Source of the DNA: Oscillospiraceae bacterium
GTDB lineage: Bacteria > Bacillota > Clostridia > Oscillospirales > Acutalibacteraceae
Length of the DNA stretch: 6,502 bases
Assembly: GCA_902797915.1 (NCBI GenBank)
Contig: CADBUK010000178.1
Span: 1-6,502, forward strand
Direction of reading: 5' to 3'
The position numbers and the translations under genes were made by a program. Of the stretch, positions 1 through 5,294 are shown piece by piece (position 1 is the first letter of the stretch; every line of letters begins with the position of its first letter). Under the pieces are notes generated by a model. It ran no database searches. It saw only the letters and a program-made list of their open reading frames with translations, and was not told the origin of the DNA.

Positions 1-1095
1 AATATATTTTGCGCCCTGATAGATTGAAGCAAACGGGTTGTTCCACGGGCGTTTGTATTTATCCGTTGAGCCGCTGCCTGTTTTAACGGTTACAAGGTCT
101 GAACGGATGTAGCCCGTATAGCTTGTCCCGCTAACCGTAGCCTTAACGTTGTACCAAACATAGCCGTCGGACTGCTTTCCCGTGGCTGAAATGTATGTAA
201 GAGAGGTTCCGCTCGGAACGGTAACAATAGCGTTAGTGCTTGTTGAGGGACCGCTTCTCATTCTTGCGTTCGTGTTGGTTTTGTACGTAGTGCCCGCCTC
301 GGTGGTTGTGCTTGTTGCAGCCCATTTCAAGCCGTCAAGCCCGCCGCTGTAAGCGCCGATGTTATAGTAATTGTAAATACCGGGGTAGGTGCTGTTGCTG
401 CCGCTTGCGCCTATTGCGGAATTAGTTTTTCCGCCAACCTCCTGCACTATTTTTGAGGCAAGATAATATGCTGAAAGTCCGCTGTTTTTAGCAGCCGCCA
501 TAATTGCCTGTGAATAAGTCGGACCGTCGGGGTAAACGCTGTTAACGTAAAGCCTCTGCGTTCCGCTTGCGTCAAGATAATAAATCTTTGAATTTGACAT
601 CCAGGTTTTTGAAATGATTGTTTCAACGCCGTTTTGCGTCTGGGAAGAATCGTAACTTGTTGATTCAAACTGGAAAATACATTTCTCGTCAAGGAAATTT
701 GCGGGGTTCATATAGTATTCAACGGCTGTCTGCGAAGCGGAAACCCAGCTTCCGCCCTCCTGAATAACGTATGAGCCGTTTTTATAGCAGCTTGAGCAGC
801 CGCAGTAGTAACCCTTGTTGTTATTGCCCGAGTATTTCTGAATAAGCTGCTGCGAATGCGGCTTGCGTTCCTCTGCAACTGCGGTTGCAAAGTCAACGTT
901 AGTGTTCAGCACCTGAAATTTCCAGTTGGGGTATTTGCTGTGAAGCGCAGTCAGTGCGGGTATATAGCAGTCGGGAAAGCCCGCGTTTTTAAGCTGCTCC
1001 TCGTATGTGTCTGCAACGGCAGTTAATCCGAACGGCAAAACAGCCGTTGCCGCCATAACAGCCGAAAGTAATGCGCACAGTATTCGTTTTTTCAT
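1..1095 (-). CDS. Secreted SH3b-containing beta-N-acetylglucosaminidase-type cell-wall hydrolase (3' end outside window)
   Basis: Reading the minus strand from the ATG at 1095-1093 gives 365 codons without a stop, running off the window at base 1. Residues 1-28 are a Sec signal peptide: MKKR, a hydrophobic stretch, and a signal peptidase I site after AVA (28/29). The mature part has features I recall from clostridial glucosaminidases (GH73-like): YPNWKF (54-59), EYYMNP-NFL (126-135), IFQFE (140-144), then YYLASKIVQEVGG (210-222), where E219 of QEVG is the likely catalytic glutamate. PGIYNYYNIGAYSG follows (238-251). An SH3b domain with NARMRSGPST (276-285) and GYIRSDLV (328-335) comes next, followed by RPWNNPFASIYQGAKYI (349-365), which looks like a return to the catalytic fold. 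It probably acts outside the cell on N-acetylglucosamine linkages in peptidoglycan. There is an unusual cysteine cluster at C98, C100 and C103. The start is fixed by the signal peptide; the ribosome binding site (GGGGTG) is weak. Exact substrate and total length cannot be seen. Confidence 0.85.
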   Translation of the reverse strand, partial: MKKRILCALLSAVMAATAVLPFGLTAVADTYEEQLKNAGFPDCYIPALTALHSKYPNWKFQVLNTNVDFATAVAEERKPHSQQLIQKYSGNNNKGYYCGCSSCYKNGSYVIQEGGSWVSASQTAVEYYMNPANFLDEKCIFQFESTSYDSSQTQNGVETIISKTWMSNSKIYYLDASGTQRLYVNSVYPDGPTYSQAIMAAAKNSGLSAYYLASKIVQEVGGKTNSAIGASGSNSTYPGIYNYYNIGAYSGGLDGLKWAATSTTTEAGTTYKTNTNARMRSGPSTSTNAIVTVPSGTSLTYISATGKQSDGYVWYNVKATVSGTSYTGYIRSDLVTVKTGSGSTDKYKRPWNNPFASIYQGAKYI

Positions 1096-1157
1096 TCAAT
1101 CACCCCGATAGATATTAAGAATATTAATTGAATAAATAATATTAAGCATTAATACTT

Positions 1158-1187
1158 ATATTAACACTTCTGTAACTCTTTTGTCAA
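1158..1187 (-). promoter_or_regulatory. Sigma-A-type promoter of the wall hydrolase
   Basis: On the minus strand a perfect -35 TTGACA (complement of 1182-1187) is followed after 18 bases by -10 TAATAT (complement of 1158-1163). Transcription would start near 1151, leaving a leader of about 55 bases before the ATG at 1095. The leader is very AT-rich and repeats ATATTAA. Confidence 0.7.
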
Positions 1188-1202
1188 CTACAGGGGGTTA
1201 AT

Positions 1203-1216
1203 TGTAATATTTTACA
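1203..1216. promoter_or_regulatory. Inverted repeat TGTAA-N4-TTACA, candidate operator
   Basis: A perfect 5-base dyad lies between the two divergent promoters, 15 bases upstream of the hydrolase -35 and 25 bases upstream of the regulator -35. Its size and place suit a dimeric repressor or activator site. No direct evidence links it to a given protein, and short dyads arise by chance in AT-rich DNA. Confidence 0.3.
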
Positions 1217-1235
1217 GATTTTTAAAACTTTGTGA

Positions 1236-1251
1236 AAAATATTGATATTTT
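1236..1251. promoter_or_regulatory. Inverted repeat AAAATAT-TG-ATATTTT over the regulator -35, candidate autoregulatory operator
   Basis: The arms are perfect 7-mers separated by two bases and cover the whole -35 hexamer (1242-1247) of the XRE gene. A protein bound here would block RNA polymerase. XRE/Cro-type repressors often control their own promoters, so autoregulation is a reasonable inference, though the arms are pure A/T and could be incidental. Confidence 0.35.
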
Positions 1252-1270
1252 GTCGATTTTTGTGTATGAT
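1242..1270 (+). promoter_or_regulatory. Sigma-A-type promoter of the XRE regulator
   Basis: -35 TTGATA (1242-1247), a 17-base spacer and -10 TATGAT (1265-1270) match the consensus well. The expected start near 1277 leaves a leader of only about 22 bases, enough for the G-rich ribosome binding site at 1288-1293. Confidence 0.7.
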
Positions 1271-1299
1271 AATCACAATGAAAGTTTGGGGGGATAACT

Positions 1300-1692
1300 T
1301 TGCAGGAAAAGTCAAAGCTTGCCTTAACGCTTATAAAGCTGCGCAAGCAAAAGCGCGTAAGCTCACAGGTGGTTGCGGACGCAATCGGCGTGAAGGGTAC
1401 AACCTACCGCAGATATGAGATTTCAACCGAGCCAAAGCTTGATGTGCTTGTTAAGCTTGCGGATTACTTCGGAGTCAGCGTGGATTACCTTACGGGCAGA
1501 GCTGAAAGCGCGGGCGGTAAAAACAGGGTTTTCGTCTGCTCCGACGGCAGCGAATACGTTGTAAACACTACGTCTATGGAGCTTGACAGCAACGAGGTTA
1601 ATCTGATTAACAGCCTCCGTAATATGAGCGAGGCGGATGTGAACGATATTTACAATTTCATTGAGTGGAAGCAGGCAAGCAAGAAAAACTGA
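1300..1692 (+). CDS. XRE-family helix-turn-helix transcriptional regulator
   Basis: A 130-residue cytoplasmic protein. Residues about 7-66 form a Cro/CI-type helix-turn-helix: LIKLRKQKRVSS leads into the recognition unit VVADAIGVKGTTYRRYE (24-40), and KLDVLVKLADYFGVSVDYLTG (46-66) is the usual end of the fold in this family. The C-terminal part (about 98-125, EVNLINSLRNMSEADVNDIYNFIEW) looks helical and may mediate dimer formation; no sensor or enzymatic domain is visible. The start is TTG at 1300, chosen because GGGGGG at 1288-1293 lies 6 bases upstream. The ATG at 1278 is in another frame. The gene has its own promoter and terminator, so it is monocistronic, and it is divergent from the wall hydrolase, which makes that gene and itself the first candidate targets. 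The target and any effector are unknown. Confidence 0.88.
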   Translation: MQEKSKLALTLIKLRKQKRVSSQVVADAIGVKGTTYRRYEISTEPKLDVLVKLADYFGVSVDYLTGRAESAGGKNRVFVCSDGSEYVVNTTSMELDSNEVNLINSLRNMSEADVNDIYNFIEWKQASKKN

Positions 1693-1697
1693 TTTTT

Positions 1698-1737
1698 ACA
1701 GTGCGGCATTACTATAAGATGTATGCCGCACTGTTTT
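1698..1737 (+). terminator. Rho-independent terminator of the XRE regulator
   Basis: Perfect 12-base arms ACAGTGCGGCAT (1698-1709) and ATGCCGCACTGT (1723-1734) enclose a 13-base loop and run into TTTT (1734-1737). It begins 5 bases after the stop codon. The T-run is short but the stem is strong. There is no A-run on the left side, so it should work only in the plus direction. Confidence 0.8.
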
Positions 1738-1739
1738 AA

Positions 1740-1754
1740 TGTGCAAAATGCACA
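1740..1754. promoter_or_regulatory. Palindrome TGTGCA-AAA-TGCACA upstream of the gdh promoter
   Basis: Perfect 6-base arms around a 3-base spacer, ending 43 bases before the -35 of the glutamate dehydrogenase promoter and starting 2 bases after the T-run of the upstream terminator. The position suits an activator site for the downstream gene. As RNA it would form only a weak hairpin without a T-run, so a second terminator is less likely. Confidence 0.35.
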
Positions 1755-1797
1755 AATTATTATTCAAAAATTATATATGTTGCTTATCTAACATCAA

Positions 1798-1826
1798 TTG
1801 ATTTTAGGTAAAATTAGGTATATAAT
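1798..1826 (+). promoter_or_regulatory. Promoter of the glutamate dehydrogenase gene
   Basis: -35 TTGATT (1798-1803), a 17-base spacer and a perfect -10 TATAAT (1821-1826), giving a start near 1833 and a leader of about 28 bases. The spacer holds two direct copies of TTAGGTA (1804-1810 and 1814-1820) exactly 10 bases apart. Because the promoter occupies 1798-1826, the in-frame TTG at 1798 cannot be the translation start of this transcript. Confidence 0.75.
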
Positions 1827-1860
1827 TATTAGGAAGTTTGTTATAAGGAGGGCATTTCCA

Positions 1861-3216
1861 ATGAATGCTTATATTGAACAGGTCATTAAGACCGTTGAAA
1901 GAAGAGACCCTGACAAGCCTGAATTTCTCCAGTGCGTGAGAGAGGTTTTAGGTTCTCTTGAAAAGGTAATCGAGGCTAATCCCGAGTATGTTGAAGAGGA
2001 TATCCTCGGCAGAATGGTTGAGCCTGAAAGATTTATTTCTTTCCGCGTTGCATGGGTTGACGATGAGGGCAAAACTCAGGTTAATAGAGGCTTCCGCGTT
2101 CAGTTCAACTCTGCAATCGGTCCGTATAAGGGCGGTCTTCGCTTCCATCCGAGCGTTAACCCCAGCATTATGCACTTCCTCGGCTTTGAGCAGGTGTTCA
2201 AGAATTCTCTTACAGGTCTCCCGATGGGCGGCGGTAAGGGCGGCTCAGACTTTGACCCGAGAGGCAAGAGCAAGGGCGAAATTATGCGTTTCTGTCAGGC
2301 GTTTATGACAGAGCTTTACCGTCATATCGGCCCCGATGTTGACGTTCCCGCAGGCGATATCGGCGTAGGCGGCAGAGAAATCGGTTACTTATTCGGCCAG
2401 TATAAGCGCATCAAAGACGCTTATGAAAACGGCGTACTTACAGGTAAGGGCATCGAATACGGCGGCTCATTAATCAGACCTGAGGCAACAGGCTTCGGCG
2501 CTGTTTATTATCTTTGCGAAGTTTTAAAGCACCAGAACGATACAATCGCAGGCAAGAGAGTTGCTCTTTCAGGCTTCGGTAACGTTGCATGGGGCGCTGC
2601 CAAGAAGCTTACAGAGCTTGGCGCAATCCCCGTAACCATCAGCGGTCCGAGCGGCTATGTTTATGATAAAGACGGTATCTGCACAGAAGAAAAGCTTAAC
2701 TATATGCTTGAAATGCGTGCAAGCGGCAGAGACAGAGTTGAGGATTATGCAGATAAGTTTGATTCTGCTGTATTCGTAGCAGGCAAGAAGCCCTGGGAAG
2801 TTGCAGACGTTGATATCGTTATGCCCTGCGCAACTCAGAACGAGGTTAACTTTGATGACGCTCAGGCTATTAAGGCTCACGGCGTTAAGTATTACATCGA
2901 GGTTTCAAATATGCCTACAACGGCTGACGCGTTTGAGTTCTTTATGGCAGACCCCGATATTATCATCGCTCCTTCAAAGGCAGTTAACGCAGGCGGCGTT
3001 TGCACATCAGGTCTTGAAATGAGCCAGAACAGCCAGCGTCTTGCATGGACCGCGGAAGAGGTTGACGAAAGACTTCATAACGCAATGATTACCATTCATA
3101 AGAATTCAGTTGAGGCTGCTGAAAAATACGGCTTTGGCTATGACCTTGTAGCAGGCGCTAATATCGCAGGCTTTGAAAAGGTTGCAAAGGCAATGCTTGC
3201 ACAGGGTATTTATTAA
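1861..3216 (+). CDS. gdhA: Glutamate dehydrogenase, hexameric class (NAD(P)-dependent)
   Basis: A 451-residue cytoplasmic enzyme for reversible oxidative deamination of glutamate to 2-oxoglutarate and ammonia; the family is usually about 445-450 residues. The substrate domain holds GPYKGGLRF (K90), K114, and PMGGGKGG with the catalytic K126, followed by PAGDIGVGGREIG with catalytic D166. The Rossmann coenzyme domain starts near 230 with GFGNVA (238-243) and SGPSG (261-265). NAGGV (376-380) and S383 belong to the glutamate pocket. From memory it is strikingly like the Clostridium symbiosum NAD-dependent enzyme. F239 and P263 match that NAD enzyme, but S264 replaces its aspartate D263, so coenzyme preference is uncertain. 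The start is ATG 1861: AAGGAGGG (1845-1852) sits 8 bases upstream. An extension to TTG 1798 would include the promoter. It is bounded by its own promoter and a strong terminator, so it is probably monocistronic. Confidence 0.95.
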   Translation: MNAYIEQVIKTVERRDPDKPEFLQCVREVLGSLEKVIEANPEYVEEDILGRMVEPERFISFRVAWVDDEGKTQVNRGFRVQFNSAIGPYKGGLRFHPSVNPSIMHFLGFEQVFKNSLTGLPMGGGKGGSDFDPRGKSKGEIMRFCQAFMTELYRHIGPDVDVPAGDIGVGGREIGYLFGQYKRIKDAYENGVLTGKGIEYGGSLIRPEATGFGAVYYLCEVLKHQNDTIAGKRVALSGFGNVAWGAAKKLTELGAIPVTISGPSGYVYDKDGICTEEKLNYMLEMRASGRDRVEDYADKFDSAVFVAGKKPWEVADVDIVMPCATQNEVNFDDAQAIKAHGVKYYIEVSNMPTTADAFEFFMADPDIIIAPSKAVNAGGVCTSGLEMSQNSQRLAWTAEEVDERLHNAMITIHKNSVEAAEKYGFGYDLVAGANIAGFEKVAKAMLAQGIY

Positions 3217-3232
3217 TTCTTAATTTTTATTT

Positions 3233-3261
3233 GCCTCCCCGTTATTTCGGGGAGGCTTTTT
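3233..3261 (+). terminator. Rho-independent terminator of gdhA
   Basis: GCCTCCCCG (3233-3241) and CGGGGAGGC (3248-3256) form a perfect 9-base, mostly G/C stem with a 6-base loop, followed by TTTTT (3257-3261). It starts 17 bases after the gdhA stop. The next gene's ribosome binding site begins only 2 bases after the T-run. Confidence 0.9.
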
Positions 3262-3276
3262 CGGAGATGAGCATTT

Positions 3277-5178
3277 ATGATTAAAATTACACCGAACACA
3301 ACTATTAAGGAGGCTATGGTTAACCCTATGGCAAAGGACGTTGTGGAAAAGCTTTTTCTTGCTTTAAGACTGCCGACCTCCTTGCTTGAAAAAAAGGCCG
3401 TCGGCGGAATTAAGCTGAAAACCTTAACCACGCTTACCGCGGGTCTGCTTGATAAAAACACCGTGCAGACTATCTGCGATATGTTTAATCTTGAGCAGGG
3501 CGAGGTTATTACCGACGAGGGCGAGCTGCAGAAAAAGTGGTGGAAGGAAGCGGTTGTTTACCAAATCTATCCGCGCTCTTTTTATGACAGTAACGGCGAC
3601 GGTATAGGCGATTTAAAGGGCATTACGGAAAAGCTTGACTATCTTAAAGACCTCGGCGTAACTGCAATCTGGTGCTCTCCGTTCTTTGATTCCCCGAATG
3701 ATGATAACGGCTACGATATCCGCGATTATCAGAAAATAATGGCGGAGTTCGGCACTATGGAGGATTTTGACACCCTGCTTGCCGAAATTCATAAGCGGGA
3801 TATGAAGCTGATTATTGACCTTGTTGTAAACCATACGAGCGACGAGCATATGTGGTTTCAGGAGGCGCTTAAATCCAAGGATAACCCTTACCACGATTAT
3901 TATATCTGGCGGGACGCTACGGACGGCGATAAAACCCCGCCTAACAACTGGCGCTCGATATTCAAGGGCTCAGCGTGGAATTATTATGAAAATCTTGACC
4001 AGTGGGCGCTGCATCTGTTTACAAAAAAGCAGATGGATTTAAACTGGGAAAACGAGGCTTTGCGTAATTCCGTTTACGAAATGATGCTCTGGTGGCTTGA
4101 CAAGGGTATTGACGGCTTCAGAATGGACGTTATTAATTTCATCAGCAAAACTCCGGGCTTGCCGCAGGCCAACGCGTTCCTCGGCACGCTTACGGGTTAT
4201 ATGGGCGCCGAATACTATTTCTACGGTCCGCGTCTGCACGAGTATCTGCACGAAATGCGTGAAAAAACCTTCGGCAAATACGACGTTTACACCGTCGGCG
4301 AATGCGGCGGCGCGGGTATTGAGATGGATAAAATGCTTACTGCGGATTACCGCGGCGAGCTTGACACCGTGTTCAATTTTGATTTCCTGATGAATCAGGG
4401 GCACACAAATTACGATTATTATAATTATGATTTGTATAAGGTTATGCAGGAGTTTGAGCGCTTTCAGAAGGGCTACACAAACCACTGCTGGCCTGCTGTT
4501 TTCTTTGAAAATCACGACAATCCGCGTATCGTAAGCAAGGTTGACAAAACGGGCGCATACCGTGAGGATATCTCAAAAATCTGCGCGCTTATCGAAATGA
4601 CTTTGCGCGGCACGCCCTATATTTATCAGGGGCAGGAGCTTTCAATGGGCAACGGCGATTTTGAAAGCATTGAACAGCTTAACGACGTTGAGGCTGTGAA
4701 TACATATAAAGAGCTTGTTGAGAAGGGCAAGCCTCAGGATAAGGCGTTTTTCCGCGCAAAAACGGGCACGCGTGATAACGCCCGCACGCCTTTCCACTGG
4801 TCAGACAGTGAAAATGCGGGCTTCACAACGGGCACCCCGTGGCTTAAAGTTACGTCGGATTATCATCGTTATAATGCCGCCGACGAGGTTGCCAACCCTG
4901 ACAGCTTTTTCAGCTTTTACAAAAAAGCAATTGCCTTGCGTAAGGAAACGCCCGCGCTTGTTTACGGCGATTTCCTCAGGGCAGGGGACGTCAAAGCGCC
5001 CGTTTACTGCTATTACAGGGAATATGAGCGTAAGCTGTATTACGTTGAACTTAACCTCAGCGCAAAGCCGCAGCCGCGCCCGTATAACACGGAAGGCTTT
5101 GAGCTTCTGCTTTCAACTAAGGGCGGGCTTTCAAATCAGCTTCGTGCGTTTGAGGGTAATGTTTACAAAATTAAATAA
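3277..5178 (+). CDS. GH13 alpha-glucosidase (oligo-1,6-glucosidase type) with an N-terminal helical module
   Basis: A 633-residue protein with no signal peptide, hence cytoplasmic. Residues about 88-633 are a GH13 enzyme of the oligo-1,6-glucosidase/alpha-glucosidase group: WWKEAVVYQIYPRSF (88-102), the metal-binding loop DSNGDGIGD (104-112), DLVVNH (181-186), nucleophile D284 in GFRMDVIN, acid/base E342 in VGE, and D414 in ENHDNPR. NARTPFHW (501-508) and GFTTGTPW (515-522) are also typical. The residue after the nucleophile is valine (V285), which in this group goes with alpha-1,6 rather than alpha-1,4 cleavage; isomalto-oligosaccharides are therefore the likely substrate. A trehalose-6-phosphate hydrolase is a less likely alternative. 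Residues 1 to about 80 are an extra module (TTIKEAMVNPMAKDVVEK at 8-25) not present in the classic enzymes of about 560 residues. Start ATG 3277 has GGAG 10 bases upstream and keeps the module whole. No convincing promoter was found. Confidence 0.9.
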   Translation: MIKITPNTTIKEAMVNPMAKDVVEKLFLALRLPTSLLEKKAVGGIKLKTLTTLTAGLLDKNTVQTICDMFNLEQGEVITDEGELQKKWWKEAVVYQIYPRSFYDSNGDGIGDLKGITEKLDYLKDLGVTAIWCSPFFDSPNDDNGYDIRDYQKIMAEFGTMEDFDTLLAEIHKRDMKLIIDLVVNHTSDEHMWFQEALKSKDNPYHDYYIWRDATDGDKTPPNNWRSIFKGSAWNYYENLDQWALHLFTKKQMDLNWENEALRNSVYEMMLWWLDKGIDGFRMDVINFISKTPGLPQANAFLGTLTGYMGAEYYFYGPRLHEYLHEMREKTFGKYDVYTVGECGGAGIEMDKMLTADYRGELDTVFNFDFLMNQGHTNYDYYNYDLYKVMQEFERFQKGYTNHCWPAVFFENHDNPRIVSKVDKTGAYREDISKICALIEMTLRGTPYIYQGQELSMGNGDFESIEQLNDVEAVNTYKELVEKGKPQDKAFFRAKTGTRDNARTPFHWSDSENAGFTTGTPWLKVTSDYHRYNAADEVANPDSFFSFYKKAIALRKETPALVYGDFLRAGDVKAPVYCYYREYERKLYYVELNLSAKPQPRPYNTEGFELLLSTKGGLSNQLRAFEGNVYKIK

Positions 5179-5185
5179 ATTATTC

Positions 5186-5214
5186 TTGACAAATTATAAA
5201 TAATATATTATATT
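5186..5214 (+). promoter_or_regulatory. Promoter of the rimP-nusA operon
   Basis: A perfect -35 TTGACA (5186-5191), a 17-base spacer and -10 TATATT (5209-5214), placed 7 bases after the GH13 stop codon. Transcription should begin near 5221, giving a leader of about 74 bases that contains the hairpin at 5241-5270. This is one of the strongest promoters in the window. Confidence 0.85.
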
Positions 5215-5240
5215 ACTTATTGTTGGAATATAAACAAGAT

Positions 5241-5270
5241 TGAGAGTGGCTTGAAAGAGAGCCGCTCTCA
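5241..5270 (+). ncRNA. rimP leader hairpin (structured 5' leader)
   Basis: TGAGAGTGGCT (5241-5251) pairs with AGCCGCTCTCA (5260-5270) in an 11-base stem with one G-U pair and an 8-base loop. There is no T-run after it, so it is not an ordinary terminator. Bacillota often carry a conserved hairpin of this kind just before rimP (the rimP leader described as an RNA family); the match here rests on position and on the GAGAGTGG/CTCTC stem, not on a covariance search. It lies 10 bases before the rimP Shine-Dalgarno sequence and may affect rimP translation or mRNA stability. Confidence 0.65.
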
Positions 5271-5294
5271 TATTATTGTAAGGAGGTTTTTCTG

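Noticed and set aside
447..896. Two minus-strand open frames (447-692 and 708-896) in the left region
   Set aside because: They are out of frame with the hydrolase reading, which is open over 1-1095 and has a signal peptide and family motifs. The shorter frames have low-complexity, unrecognisable products.
1278..1299. ATG 1278 as the start of the XRE regulator
   Set aside because: It is out of frame with the helix-turn-helix protein and coincides with the predicted transcript start. The TTG at 1300 has a G-rich ribosome site at the correct spacing.
1798..1860. N-terminal extension of glutamate dehydrogenase from the TTG at 1798
   Set aside because: This stretch contains the promoter (the TTG is part of the -35) and the Shine-Dalgarno site for ATG 1861. 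The family N-terminus matches the start at 1861.
3267..3282. Five-codon open frame (ATG at 3267, MSIYD) overlapping the GH13 start
   Set aside because: It lies only 1 base or less from GGAG, too close for initiation. A leader peptide role cannot be supported.
4039..4515. 158-codon minus-strand open frame inside the GH13 gene
   Set aside because: It lies opposite a strongly conserved catalytic region, has no recognisable domain, and is rich in runs of I and V from antisense reading.
4715..5203. 162-codon plus-strand open frame in another frame over the GH13 3' end
   Set aside because: The product is arginine/serine/leucine-rich in the manner of frame-shadow translation, and the GH13 frame is continuous with family motifs to its end.
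5241..5270. Terminator for the GH13 gene
   Set aside because: The stem is good but is followed by TATTATTG, not a T-run, and it lies downstream of the rimP promoter, so it belongs to the rimP leader.
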